This document shows positions 1 through 9,006 of a stretch of 64,000 nt of DNA, piece by piece; positions within the stretch are counted from its first letter, which is position 1, and every line of letters begins with the position of its first letter. Origin of the DNA: an uncultured Acetatifactor sp. (GTDB lineage Bacteria; Bacillota; Clostridia; Lachnospirales; Lachnospiraceae). The notes beneath the pieces are model-generated. The model was not told the origin of the DNA. It saw only the letters and a list, made by a program, of their open reading frames with translations, and made no database searches. The stretch lies in assembly GCA_910580225.1 (NCBI GenBank), contig CAJTXE010000002.1:62001-126000 (forward strand), in the 5' to 3' direction. Made by a program: the position numbers and the translations under genes.

Positions 1-1
1 G

Positions 2-1825
2 GCCGCTGATGAAACGGGAGAGCTTCATCTGACCTTTTTCAATCTGCCATTTTTAAAGAAGACATTGAAGCGGGGGGGTTTTTATATCTTCAGGGGCATG
101 GTGCAGAGTCGGGGAACGGAAAAGATTATGGAGCAGCCGAAGATTTTTTCCCTGGAGGAGTATCAGAAGCTGACAGGGAGGCTTATTCCCCGCTACTCCC
201 TGACAAAAGGACTGACAGATCACGCGATGCAGAAATATATGAGACAGGCTTTGTCGCTCTGTGAGTTGGGGGCGGAGCACTTCAGCGGCCAGGTCCTGCA
301 GGAGAACGGACTGATAACGGAGCGGGAGGCGGTGGAGAAGATTCATTTTCCAAATGACTACGGTGATTTAGTGAAAGCGCGGAGACGGTTGGTTTTCGAC
401 GAATTTTTTTCCTTTCTGTTTCTTATGAGGAAAAATAAGGAGGCTGGTGAAAGGCTGGAAAATCATTACCGGCTGCCGGAGACGGCGGATACGGTGCGCT
501 TCCTGGAGCGGCTTCCCTTTCCGCTGACAGGGGCACAACGTAAAGTGTGGGAAGAGATTCGGTCAGATTTGGGAAGTCCTTATTGTATGAACCGCCTGGT
601 GCAGGGAGATGTGGGATCCGGCAAGACCATTGTGGCAGTGCTGGCCTTGCTGATGACGGCGGCAAACGGCTATCAGGGGGCCTTGATGGCACCCACGGAA
701 GTCCTGGCCATTCAGCATTATGAGACCATTCAGGAGTTTGTCAGAAAGTACGGACTTATTTTTCGTCCCGTTCTTCTGGTAGGTTCCATGAATGCAAAAG
801 AGAAGAAGGAAGCATACGGGAAGATTGCATCCGGGGAGGTGAACCTGGTTATCGGCACCCATGCGCTGATTCAGGAAAAAGTACAGTATCGGTCCCTGGC
901 ACTGGTGGTCACGGATGAGCAGCATCGGTTTGGGGTAAGGCAGAGAGAGCATCTTGCCGGAAAAGGGGAGGTTCCTCATATCCTGGTCATGAGCGCAACA
1001 CCCATACCCAGAACCCTTGCCATTATATTGTATGGCGATCTGCATATATCTGTTATAGACGAATTGCCGGCCCGGCGGCTTCCCATCAAAAACTGTGTGG
1101 TAAATACCGCCTGGCGTCCGAAAGCTTACAAATTTATCGCCGGCGAAGTGAAAAAAGGCAGGCAGGTCTATGTGATTTGTCCCCAGGTGGAGGGGGATCC
1201 GGAGTCTGAAGGGGGTGCTTCTCTGGAAAATGTGGTGGACTATACAGAGAAGCTGCGGGGAGCCCTGCCCCCGGGCGTACAGGTTACCTGTCTGCACGGC
1301 AGGATGCGTCCGGCAGATAAAAAGCGGATTATGGAAGATTTTTCAGCCCATGCCATCGACGTGCTTGTGTCCACCACAGTGGTGGAAGTGGGGATCAATG
1401 TGCCGAATGCAACGGTGATGATGGTGGAAAATGCGGAGCGTTTTGGACTGGCCCAGCTGCACCAGCTGAGAGGACGGGTAGGCAGGGGGGAATATCAGAG
1501 TTATTGTATTTTTGTCAGCGGGAATGAAAAAGAAGAGACCATGGAACGGCTGAAGATTCTGAACAGTTCCAACGACGGTTTCCATATCGCATCAGAGGAC
1601 TTAAAGCTGCGGGGACCGGGAGACTTATTCGGTATCCGGCAGAGCGGAGCATTTTCCTTCCGAATGGGGGATATCTATTCAGATGCCCCGGTACTGAAGC
1701 TTGCTTCGGATGCGGTGGACAGACTGCTGGCCGGGGATCCGGATCTGAAGAAGGCTGAGAATGCGGATCTGGGCAGATATCTTGCGGAAGAGGCGAGAAA
1801 CAGTGTTGACTTTCGTTCCATATGA
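2..1825 (+). CDS. recG: ATP-dependent DNA helicase RecG (5' end outside window)
   Basis: Superfamily 2 helicase that remodels stalled replication forks and Holliday junctions. The reading frame is open from base 2 with no start, so the gene begins upstream; about 607 residues are visible of a family usually near 680. The first residues look like the end of the OB-fold wedge domain (LTFFNLPFLKKTLK). Then come Walker A GDVGSGKT near base 607, the DEQHRFG motif II near 915, MSATPIPRTLA near 990, and the motif V/VI block with STTVVEVGINVPNA and QLRGRVGRGE (1370-1490). A TTG at 65 could be mistaken for a start but lies inside the OB domain. It ends 45 bp before the DegV gene, which has its own AGGAGG. 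Confidence 0.95.
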   Translation, partial: AADETGELHLTFFNLPFLKKTLKRGGFYIFRGMVQSRGTEKIMEQPKIFSLEEYQKLTGRLIPRYSLTKGLTDHAMQKYMRQALSLCELGAEHFSGQVLQENGLITEREAVEKIHFPNDYGDLVKARRRLVFDEFFSFLFLMRKNKEAGERLENHYRLPETADTVRFLERLPFPLTGAQRKVWEEIRSDLGSPYCMNRLVQGDVGSGKTIVAVLALLMTAANGYQGALMAPTEVLAIQHYETIQEFVRKYGLIFRPVLLVGSMNAKEKKEAYGKIASGEVNLVIGTHALIQEKVQYRSLALVVTDEQHRFGVRQREHLAGKGEVPHILVMSATPIPRTLAIILYGDLHISVIDELPARRLPIKNCVVNTAWRPKAYKFIAGEVKKGRQVYVICPQVEGDPESEGGASLENVVDYTEKLRGALPPGVQVTCLHGRMRPADKKRIMEDFSAHAIDVLVSTTVVEVGINVPNATVMMVENAERFGLAQLHQLRGRVGRGEYQSYCIFVSGNEKEETMERLKILNSSNDGFHIASEDLKLRGPGDLFGIRQSGAFSFRMGDIYSDAPVLKLASDAVDRLLAGDPDLKKAENADLGRYLAEEARNSVDFRSI

Positions 1826-1870
1826 CAGTAAAATAATTTGTGATGTTTTAGGAGGAAGCGAGGAGATAGC

Positions 1871-2740
1871 ATGTCGAATGTAGCAATCGTGACGGACAGC
1901 AACAGCGGGATAACCCAGGCGGGAAGCAAGGAGCTTGGCGTACATGTGCTGCCCATGCCTTTTATGATCAATGAGGAAACTTTTTACGAGGATATCGATC
2001 TGACCCAGGAGGAATTTTATGAAAAGCTGTCCTCCGGAGCTAACATCGGAACCAGCCAGCCGTCCCCGGAATCTGTGATGAAGCTTTGGGACAGCCTGCT
2101 GAAGGATTATGATGAGATCGTCCATATTCCCATGAGCAGCGGACTTTCCGGTTCCTGTCAGAGCGCCATGCTTCTGGCGGATGAATACGGAGGACGCGTC
2201 CAGGTGGTAAACAATCAGCGGATTTCCGTTACCCAGCGCCAGTCCTGCCTGGATGCAAAGCTTCTGGCAGAAAAAGGGATGAATGCAAAGGAAATCAGGG
2301 AATTCCTGGAGGCGGATAAGTTTAACAGCAGCATCTATATCATGCTGGATACTCTCTATTACCTGAAAAAAGGAGGACGGATTACGCCTGCCGCGGCAGC
2401 CATCGGCACCATGCTGCGCTTAAAGCCCGTGCTGCAGATCCAGGGAGACAAGCTGGATGCCTTTGCCAAGGCCAGGACCACTAACCAGGGCAAAAGTATC
2501 ATGATCAACGCCATGAAAAACGACATTGAGACCCGTTTCGGCGGCATGACAGAGGATAAGCATATCTGGCTGCAGATCGCCCACACAGCCAACCTGGAGG
2601 CGGCATTGGCATATAAAGAGGAAATACTGGCACAGTTTCCCGGGTATGACATCCATATCGATGCCCTGTCTTTAAGCGTGGCCTGCCATATCGGGCCGGG
2701 GGCTCTGGCCTTTGCCTGCTGCAGGAAGATTGAAGTGTGA
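1871..2740 (+). CDS. DegV family fatty-acid-binding protein
   Basis: 289 residues, the usual DegV length. DegV/FakB proteins bind one fatty acid and present it to the FakA kinase for phosphorylation and entry into phospholipid synthesis. The start fits MSNVAIVTDSNSGIT, the typical N-terminal TDS motif; a central GTSQPSPE segment, SSGLSGSCQSA and a late LKKGGRITPAAA stretch also match the family. Two Shine-Dalgarno-like stretches, AGGAGG (about 1850) and GAGGAG (about 1860), precede the ATG. It follows recG closely and is likely co-transcribed; in many Firmicutes a FakA-like gene sits upstream of recG, which cannot be checked here. Ligand specificity is not readable from sequence. Confidence 0.9.
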   Translation: MSNVAIVTDSNSGITQAGSKELGVHVLPMPFMINEETFYEDIDLTQEEFYEKLSSGANIGTSQPSPESVMKLWDSLLKDYDEIVHIPMSSGLSGSCQSAMLLADEYGGRVQVVNNQRISVTQRQSCLDAKLLAEKGMNAKEIREFLEADKFNSSIYIMLDTLYYLKKGGRITPAAAAIGTMLRLKPVLQIQGDKLDAFAKARTTNQGKSIMINAMKNDIETRFGGMTEDKHIWLQIAHTANLEAALAYKEEILAQFPGYDIHIDALSLSVACHIGPGALAFACCRKIEV

Positions 2741-2816
2741 GTATGCCGAAAGTATTTAATGTAACAGGTCTATGTGTTTTGATAGAAAGCAGTTGAAAAC
2801 AGGCAGGTGAAATAAA

Positions 2817-4739
2817 ATGGCAAATACCAACAATTACGATGCTTCCAGTATCACGGTACTGGAAGGCCTGGAAGCCGTGCGGAAACGTCCGGGCATGTAT
2901 ATCGGAAGCGTTTCCACCAAGGGGCTGAACCACCTGATCTACGAGATCGTGGACAATTCCGTGGACGAACATTTGGCGGGATTCTGCGATCAGATCCGGG
3001 TCACTCTGGAGGCAGACGGATCGGCCACGGTCACGGACAACGGACGGGGAATTCCGGTGGGAATGCATGAAAAGGGCATCAGCGCGGAGCGTCTGGTGTT
3101 CACAACCCTTCACGCAGGCGGAAAATTTGACAATGCCGCATACAAGACCAGCGGAGGCCTTCACGGCGTGGGGTCTTCCGTAGTCAATGCCCTTTCCACC
3201 AGATTGACCGTAACGGTCAAGACCGGTGGCTTTATTTATGAGGACAAATACGAAAGGGGCAATCCGGTGATTCCTCTGGAAGACGGACTTCTGCCCGTGA
3301 AAGGAAGGACAAAGGAGACCGGAACCACCATCAATTTCCTGCCGGACGACACCATTTTCGACAAAACCCGGTTCAAGGAGGATGATGTAAAAAGCCGCCT
3401 TCATGAGACGGCTTACCTAAACCCCAACCTGACAATTCTTTTCGAGGACAGGCGCAGAGAAGAGCCGGAGACAGTAACCTTCCATGAGCCGGACGGCATC
3501 ACCGGATTCGTAAAGGACATAAACAAATCCCAGGAATCCGTCCATGAGGTCATCTACTTCAAGGGAGAGAGCGAGGGAATCTCGGTGGAGGTTGCCTTCC
3601 AGTACATTAACGAATTTCACGAAAATGTCCTGGGCTTCTGCAACAATATCTACAATTCCGAGGGCGGAACCCATCTCACCGGCTTCAAGACCATGTTTAC
3701 CAACGTGATCAACACCTACGCCAGGCAGACCGGTGTTTTGAAGGAAAAGGACGCCAACTTTACGGGAGCCGATGTGCGGAACGGCATGACTGCAGTGGTG
3801 TCCATCAAACATCCTGACCCACGGTTTGAGGGACAGACCAAAACAAAACTGGACAATCAGGACGCGGCCAAGGTGGTGTCCAAGATAACGGGAGAGGAGA
3901 TCGTCCGCTTCTTTGACAGGAACCTGGAAACCCTGAAAAATATCATAGGCTGCGCGGAGAAGGCGGCTAAAATCCGCAAGTCCGAGGAACGGGCCAGGAC
4001 CAATATGCTGACCAAGCAGAAATTCTCCTTTGATTCCAACGGAAAACTGGCCAACTGCGAATCCAGGGACCCTGCCAAGTGCGAGATCTTTATTGTGGAG
4101 GGAGATTCCGCCGGAGGCAGCGCCAAGATGGCAAGAAACCGCATGTTCCAGGCCATCCTTCCTATCCGGGGCAAGATTCTGAATGTGGAAAAGGCAAGCA
4201 TCGACAAGGTGTTGGCCAATGCGGAGATCAAGACCATGATCAATGCCTTCGGATGCGGATTTTCCGAGGGCTACGGCAATGATTTCGACATCAAAAAGCT
4301 GCGCTACGACAAGATCATTATCATGGCGGATGCGGACGTGGACGGAGCCCACATCTCCACCTTGCTGCTGACCCTGTTTTACCGTTTTATGCCGGAGCTG
4401 ATTTTCGAAGGCCATGTGTACATTGCCATGCCGCCCCTGTACAAAGCCATGCCCTCCAAGGGAGCGGAGCAGTATCTCTATGACGACAAAGCGTTGGAAA
4501 AATATCGGAAAACCCACAAAACGCCCTTTACCCTGCAGCGTTACAAGGGCCTTGGGGAGATGGACGCGGAACAACTCTGGGAGACCACGCTGAATCCGGA
4601 GACCAGACGGATGAAGCTGGTGGAGATCGAGGACGCCAGAATGGCCTCCGAGGTGACGGAACTGCTTATGGGCACGGAAGTCCCCCCCAGAAAGACCTTT
4701 ATCTATAACCATGCAGTGGATGCGGAACTGGATGTGTAA
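2817..4739 (+). CDS. parE: DNA topoisomerase IV subunit B (GyrB/ParE type)
   Basis: 640-residue type IIA topoisomerase ATPase/TOPRIM subunit. GHKL ATPase motifs are visible: EIVDNSVDEHLAG, DNGRGIP, GGLHGVGSSVVNALS. The transducer domain contains the QTKTKL loop, and the TOPRIM domain has EGDSAGGSAK and DADVDGAHIS. The C-terminus has the GEMDAEQLWETT segment. The partner A subunit (10142-12382) lies 5.4 kb downstream with a short C-terminal domain, which argues for topoisomerase IV rather than gyrase; the gyrase pair is expected near the origin. Parent chromosome decatenation is the inferred role. GyrB and ParE are hard to separate by eye, so the symbol is less certain than the family. Start chosen at the ATG behind CAGGTG. 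Confidence 0.88.
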   Translation: MANTNNYDASSITVLEGLEAVRKRPGMYIGSVSTKGLNHLIYEIVDNSVDEHLAGFCDQIRVTLEADGSATVTDNGRGIPVGMHEKGISAERLVFTTLHAGGKFDNAAYKTSGGLHGVGSSVVNALSTRLTVTVKTGGFIYEDKYERGNPVIPLEDGLLPVKGRTKETGTTINFLPDDTIFDKTRFKEDDVKSRLHETAYLNPNLTILFEDRRREEPETVTFHEPDGITGFVKDINKSQESVHEVIYFKGESEGISVEVAFQYINEFHENVLGFCNNIYNSEGGTHLTGFKTMFTNVINTYARQTGVLKEKDANFTGADVRNGMTAVVSIKHPDPRFEGQTKTKLDNQDAAKVVSKITGEEIVRFFDRNLETLKNIIGCAEKAAKIRKSEERARTNMLTKQKFSFDSNGKLANCESRDPAKCEIFIVEGDSAGGSAKMARNRMFQAILPIRGKILNVEKASIDKVLANAEIKTMINAFGCGFSEGYGNDFDIKKLRYDKIIIMADADVDGAHISTLLLTLFYRFMPELIFEGHVYIAMPPLYKAMPSKGAEQYLYDDKALEKYRKTHKTPFTLQRYKGLGEMDAEQLWETTLNPETRRMKLVEIEDARMASEVTELLMGTEVPPRKTFIYNHAVDAELDV

Positions 4740-4827
4740 TGCCTGGCAATAAATCCGGGGTGAATGCGTAGGTCCGGGCAGCGCATCTGCCCATGCTTTA
4801 AGCGGAAAATCAGGGGGAATGAACATC

Positions 4828-5301
4828 ATGGCAGATATTATGGAAATTCATGAGATAGAAGAAAAGCAGGCATTGGCCAGGGCAGTTCTGGAAGACCTTC
4901 CCGAATGGTTCGGCATTCCGGAGGCCAGAGAAGACGACATTCTCCAGGTTTCAACCCAGGTTGCCTTCGGCGCATTTCATCATATGGGTGCCTGTGAAAA
5001 GCCTGTGGGTTTCCTCTGCCTGAAAGAGACGGGCAAGGATACCCTGGAGCTTTCCGTGATGGGCGTGCTGAAGGAATGCCACAGAAAGGGAATCGGAACG
5101 AAACTGTTTACAGCGGCAAAATATTTCGCCGTATCCAGGGGCTATTCCTTTCTGCAGGTGAAGACCGTGCAGATGGGAAGATATCCGGAATATGACGCAA
5201 CCAATGCCTTTTATCTGAGCCTGGGTTTTCGGGAATTCGAGGTCTTTCCCACGCTGTGGGATGAACGGAATCCCTGCCAGGTTTATGTGATGAGTTTGTA
5301 A
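4828..5301 (+). CDS. GNAT family N-acetyltransferase
   Basis: 157 residues from the preferred start. The acetyl-CoA binding loop is visible as ECHRKGIGTKLF (motif A, consensus RxxGxG/A), followed by AAKYFAVSRGYSFLQVKT and the C-terminal YLSLGFREFE, all typical of GNAT folds. An ATG at 4819 is only one base from the GGGGG ribosome-binding stretch (4813-4817); the ATG at 4828 (MADIMEIHEIEE) has ordinary spacing and is preferred. It lies 88 bp after parE and converges on the minus-strand ATPase gene. Substrate unknown; a small amine or antibiotic-like substrate is possible but nothing in the sequence shows it. Confidence 0.8.
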   Translation: MADIMEIHEIEEKQALARAVLEDLPEWFGIPEAREDDILQVSTQVAFGAFHHMGACEKPVGFLCLKETGKDTLELSVMGVLKECHRKGIGTKLFTAAKYFAVSRGYSFLQVKTVQMGRYPEYDATNAFYLSLGFREFEVFPTLWDERNPCQVYVMSL

Positions 5302-5326
5302 TGAGACGATTGGATGGAGCAGCTGC

Positions 5327-5369
5327 CAGGCGGCTGTTTTCGAAAGAAGCCATAGAAAACAACCGCCTG
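5327..5369. terminator. Inverted repeat between convergent genes
   Basis: Left arm 5327-5341 and right arm 5355-5369 are complementary over 15 bases with one G-T wobble (CAGGCGGYTGTTTTC), separated by a 13-base loop. It sits between the acetyltransferase (ends 5301) and the convergent ATPase gene (ends 5403). There is no long T-tract on either strand beyond the TTTTC in the stem, so a bidirectional terminator is likely by position but not certain by structure. Confidence 0.55.
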
Positions 5370-5402
5370 CAAATCAGTATCCGTAACATTTGAAAGTGCA
5401 TT

Positions 5403-7127
5403 TCAGCTCCTCATCATCACCTTGCATTTTTTTCTGTTGCACGAAATCCCATATTTCAGTATACGCTCCATTCCATCCTGCCGAAGCTGCGCATCATAGT
5501 CCATTCTGTCTATCTGGTCCAGGGCTTCCAGACATCCCTTATCCAGATCTCCGTTGTCCTGGTATTTTACTTCAATGACTATGCCGGTTTCATCCTCATC
5601 GATCTCTATGAGGATATCGCTGAAACCATTTCCGGACTCCGCATTGGAGCGCATGTACCAATCCTCCCGATACCCCAATAGTCCTAAGAGAATGCCGTGA
5701 TAGAAATTTTCTTTTTTATTTTTCCGGACGCTGGTGTCTCGGATGCTGATGGTTTTGGCCAGGTAGGCATTAAACTGTGTTTCCACAGCTTCCGCATTCC
5801 CTTCGAAAAATGCCCTGCAGAAAGCGTCCAGTTTCGACGTATCCTTTCGGGACTGCGTCTGGAACCATTCCATAATCTGATCAACAAAGATTTTTCGGAT
5901 TTCCTGGTTAGGGATTGTCAACAGGAAGGTATCTCCCGGCAGCTGCTTTCTTTCATCCACCGTACCGCCCTGGGTCAGGTAACCGGTCATGAAAAGAACG
6001 CTCCACAGGTTATCAATATTGCTGTACAGGTCACGGTATGTCAGTTCCAGGTTTATCTTTTTTGCGACGCTTTCACCCTTGATCAGCTGTTCCAACTCTC
6101 GTTTTGTTCCCGGTTTTGCCATTTTTATGAAGTTTCGGATGATATCGTTGTCGCTGGTATTCAGCCAAAATGTTTTCGGCGGCGCGTCCGGCTCCGAAAG
6201 CAGCAGATCAACATAATTTATAACATCCCATGGACAGTATACATCTGACATTCCGAAGCGGTAGCCGTTGTACCATTCTTTGACAATATCGAACTTGTCT
6301 TTCAAATCATAATAACTTAACATTTCTTTGACTTCGCTGTCAGAAAAACCAAAATAGTCTTCAAATCGAATATTCACGATAGAAAAAATTTTTATATTGT
6401 TTAATCCGGTAAAAACGCTCTCTTTTGCAATTTTCAGGCAACCCGTCAGCACGGCAAACTGGAGGAAATCATTGCTTTTCAAAGCCTGACTGAACAGATT
6501 ACTGATCAAATGAATCATTTCGTCGTAGTAGCCGAATTGCTGTGCTTTATCAAGGGGAACGTCATATTCATCAATTAAAAGGATTACCTTTTGACCAAAA
6601 TGCCTGTATAAAAGCCGGCATAGCATGAACAGGCTTCCGGTGAGGGTTTCATCGTTCATGGAAAAATTCATTTTTTCCTGCCCTTCCCAGAACAAGAGAC
6701 GCTGGTATTGAATTTTTTCATCTTCCACAAGTTGTCCGCTTTCTTTCAGAAAGGAAAAACGCATTGCTTCATTCCGAATAACGGAACATAGCAGCCCCCG
6801 GGCCGTCTCATAATTTCCGGCTCCTGCATCCTTCAGGCTTATGGAAATGACAGGGAATTTTCCCATATACTGCTGACAAAGCGCCGTTTCTTTTGCAATC
6901 TCCAGTCCCTCAAACAGTTTACTGTCGCAGCCATAACCAAAAAAGTATTTTAACATACTCATATTCAGGGACTTTCCGAATCTGCGGGGACGGCTGAAAA
7001 GATTTACTTTTCCCCAATGATTCAGCAGATCCCTGATAAAGCAGGTTTTATCCACATAGTAGAATCCTTCTGTGCGAATTTCTTCAAAATTCTCAATGCC
7101 AATAGGCAGTTTATCTTTCAAGGGCAT
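5403..7127 (-). CDS. AAA-ATPase-like / PD-(D/E)XK nuclease-like protein
   Basis: 574 residues from the preferred start. The N-terminus has the family signature LPIGIENFEEIRTEGFYYVDKT, then a Walker A-like SRPRRFGKSLNMSML and Walker B VILLIDEYDVPLDKA. The C-terminus carries a PD-(D/E)XK-like core, FSDILIEIDED followed by GIVIEVKYQ. This matches the AAA-ATPase-like (PF09820) plus PD-(D/E)XK (PF08011) family found in many copies in gut Clostridia and Bacteroidetes; its cellular role is not established, and defence or mobile-element links are only suggested. The start at 7127 (MPLKDKLPIG) has AAGGAG just upstream, whereas an in-frame ATG at 7160 has none. The coding sequence looks more A+T rich than its neighbours, compatible with acquisition. 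It is the only minus-strand gene in this part. Confidence 0.85.
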   Translation of the reverse strand: MPLKDKLPIGIENFEEIRTEGFYYVDKTCFIRDLLNHWGKVNLFSRPRRFGKSLNMSMLKYFFGYGCDSKLFEGLEIAKETALCQQYMGKFPVISISLKDAGAGNYETARGLLCSVIRNEAMRFSFLKESGQLVEDEKIQYQRLLFWEGQEKMNFSMNDETLTGSLFMLCRLLYRHFGQKVILLIDEYDVPLDKAQQFGYYDEMIHLISNLFSQALKSNDFLQFAVLTGCLKIAKESVFTGLNNIKIFSIVNIRFEDYFGFSDSEVKEMLSYYDLKDKFDIVKEWYNGYRFGMSDVYCPWDVINYVDLLLSEPDAPPKTFWLNTSDNDIIRNFIKMAKPGTKRELEQLIKGESVAKKINLELTYRDLYSNIDNLWSVLFMTGYLTQGGTVDERKQLPGDTFLLTIPNQEIRKIFVDQIMEWFQTQSRKDTSKLDAFCRAFFEGNAEAVETQFNAYLAKTISIRDTSVRKNKKENFYHGILLGLLGYREDWYMRSNAESGNGFSDILIEIDEDETGIVIEVKYQDNGDLDKGCLEALDQIDRMDYDAQLRQDGMERILKYGISCNRKKCKVMMRS

Positions 7128-7200
7128 GTCTCCTTTCTTTTTGGTGTCTGCGGTATGCATAGAGTTTTACGAATTTGTTGAAAAATCCAATGTTGTATCC

Positions 7201-7229
7201 ATTATAAAATAATTGTTTGTTGTTTACAA
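7201..7229 (-). promoter_or_regulatory. Promoter for the AAA-ATPase/nuclease-like gene
   Basis: On the minus strand a perfect TATAAT (plus-strand 7201-7206) lies 17 bases from TTGTAA (plus-strand 7224-7229), a good sigma-A type pair about 75 bases upstream of the start at 7127. The -35 hexamer falls inside a palindromic repeat (see next entry), so the promoter is probably controlled. Confidence 0.6.
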
Positions 7230-7255
7230 TGTAAATTTGTAACCTTAGTTTACAA
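7221..7255. promoter_or_regulatory. GTTTACAA repeats, candidate operator
   Basis: TTTACAATGTAAA (7223-7235) is a palindrome with 6-base arms around a central A, and a further GTTTACAA half-site occurs at 7248-7255. The palindrome overlaps the -35 of the minus-strand promoter. The 7128-7454 interval (about 330 bp) otherwise holds only the two divergent promoters. A regulator binding here is inferred; the divergent HTH-methyltransferase is an obvious candidate. Confidence 0.4.
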
Positions 7256-7352
7256 CGGATGTTTCGCCCAATTCTATACATTTTTCATACGCTTCTTTTG
7301 AATGTAATTCCTCTGGTTGAGTTCAGGCGGAAAAATATCAACCTCCGCTTTC

Positions 7353-7381
7353 TTGCAGGCCTTTTGTTACACGGGTATAAT
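7353..7381 (+). promoter_or_regulatory. Promoter for the HTH-methyltransferase gene
   Basis: A perfect TATAAT (7376-7381) stands 17 bases after TTGCAG (7353-7358). The -35 is weak but the spacing is ideal, and the start codon of the next gene is about 75 bases downstream. Confidence 0.55.
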
Positions 7382-7454
7382 AAAGAAAGAATGAGGCACA
7401 GGAGTGAGGCATCCGTTCACTCCGGATGACGCCTGCGGAAATGGAGGATATAGC

Positions 7455-8885
7455 ATGATAGATCGTGAACAAATCGGAATCAGAATAGCGGCTCTGCGGA
7501 AAAAGGCCGGATGGTCACAGCAGACTCTGGCGGAAAAACTGGGGGTCAGCCCTCAGGCAGTGAGCAAATGGGAAAGCGGCAAAAATCTGCCGGACATCGA
7601 CATATTTCGGGAACTGGCCTGGCTTTTTCACATGACCATGGACAGCATTGTGGAGGGCGATCTGCTCTTTGCCCAGAAAAGCGGACAGAAGGCGCTGCCG
7701 CCCAATGTGGAGGCCCTGTTTCCCGACGGGGAGAGACGCAGGCTCCTGCAAAGCTTCCTGCCATATTGCTCCGATGCGGAGCTTTACAGCATTGCCAGGG
7801 AAATAAGTGAGGGAAGTCTGAAGCTGTGTGTGCAGGCAGGAATTACAAGAATAGATGCGCATTCCGGCGGAAAGGCAGAAGAGAGAAGGGCATCCATTCC
7901 TGCCAGTATTCTGGGGGAAAACACCCTCAGAGAGACAGCGCCCTATTTTGTCAAAGTTCTGGGGGAAATGATGGGAAATGCGGAACCGGGACTGCGGCGA
8001 ATCTCCGAACTGCTGTGCTGCCCCCAGTGCCGGGAACCTCTTACTCTGGAAAGCAAAGATGAAAATACAATTTTTTTTCATTGTAAAAACAATCATCCGT
8101 ACGATGTGACTGACGGTGTGGTATATTTTGGCTCCCGGGAAATCCAGGGAGAGCAATGGTCCCTGTTTATGAAAAACTACCAGGATTATCTGTACGAACA
8201 GCGCCATCCCGGAAATCCCCGTTATCAGACAGGGACGGTTCCCTGCAGCGAGGTGCGCTGGCAGGCCATCAAGCAGCTGCGCCCCAGGGTGATCCTGGAC
8301 ATGGCATGCGGCACCTGCAGCGGACTCAAATATGACCTGCAGCGCATTAACTGGCCCTGCCTTGTGATCATGGCTGACCTGTCCCACAGAATCCTGAAAT
8401 ACAACAAACGGTATTTCAGCGAGGAGATGGCAAATCCTTATGTGGATATTGTATGTCTGGCCTGTGACTGCACCACACTGCCTCTCCGGGACGGCTGCAT
8501 CGACATGGTTGTCTCAAACGGCGGCTTTGAGAGCATGCAGTCCAAAATGATGGCAGGCTTCCGGGAGGCGTACCGGGTGCTGAAGCCGGGGGGCCATGCG
8601 GTATACAATATCAGCATCGTAGAAGACCATACTTCAGAAAATACCGCCAAGTGGGAACGTTTGTATAGGACATTGGAAGAAAGCTATCACCTGTCTGAAA
8701 AACTATTTGACATCCGGGAGTGGGAAAGCATCTGCGCGGAGACCGGATATGTATCCACACAGACAAAGAAAATTTATGGAGAACTTCCTGCCCCAGAGGA
8801 CGATGTATTTCCCTTTACCAATGAAGTCATGCAGTGGATGGGGGAGTACCTTTGCATTTCCGAAAAGGGCAGTGTATCAAAATAA
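7455..8885 (+). CDS. XRE-type HTH / zinc-ribbon / SAM methyltransferase fusion
   Basis: 476 residues with three recognisable parts. Residues about 4-60 form an XRE/Cro helix-turn-helix (IAALRKKAGWSQQTLAEKLG, SPQAVSKWESGKNLPDI). A linker of about 110 residues follows. Near residue 188 there is a zinc-ribbon-like CPQCREPL with a second FHCKNNHPYDV part, similar to the finger of RlmA-type rRNA methyltransferases. From about residue 275 a class I SAM methyltransferase shows VILDMACGTCSG (motif I), DCTTLPLRDGCIDMVVS and RVLKPGGHAVYN. The substrate is unknown. The start at 7455 has GGAGG with 7-base spacing; an upstream in-frame GTG at 7404 is rejected. It is divergent from the ATPase gene and ends before a terminator, so it is monocistronic. 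Confidence 0.85.
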   Translation: MIDREQIGIRIAALRKKAGWSQQTLAEKLGVSPQAVSKWESGKNLPDIDIFRELAWLFHMTMDSIVEGDLLFAQKSGQKALPPNVEALFPDGERRRLLQSFLPYCSDAELYSIAREISEGSLKLCVQAGITRIDAHSGGKAEERRASIPASILGENTLRETAPYFVKVLGEMMGNAEPGLRRISELLCCPQCREPLTLESKDENTIFFHCKNNHPYDVTDGVVYFGSREIQGEQWSLFMKNYQDYLYEQRHPGNPRYQTGTVPCSEVRWQAIKQLRPRVILDMACGTCSGLKYDLQRINWPCLVIMADLSHRILKYNKRYFSEEMANPYVDIVCLACDCTTLPLRDGCIDMVVSNGGFESMQSKMMAGFREAYRVLKPGGHAVYNISIVEDHTSENTAKWERLYRTLEESYHLSEKLFDIREWESICAETGYVSTQTKKIYGELPAPEDDVFPFTNEVMQWMGEYLCISEKGSVSK

Positions 8886-8922
8886 GAAAGAAACCAAAGC
8901 TGAGATAATCCAGGTTTTATAT

Positions 8923-8951
8923 GCAGCCCTGTATCAATGGGGCTGCTTTTT
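8923..8951 (+). terminator. Rho-independent terminator after HTH-methyltransferase
   Basis: GCAGCCC (8923-8929) pairs with GGGCTGC (8940-8946) around a 10-base loop and is followed directly by TTTTT. A clear intrinsic terminator 37 bases after the stop codon. Confidence 0.85.
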
Positions 8952-9006
8952 GCTGTAGAGAATTCCTGACCAGGGGAATCTGTCACAATATTGAATGTCT
9001 GCTTTC

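Noticed and set aside
3417..4829. 470-residue open frame on the minus strand within parE
   Set aside because: It lies opposite the strongly conserved parE; His/Leu/Gly-rich translation without recognisable motifs, so a shadow frame.
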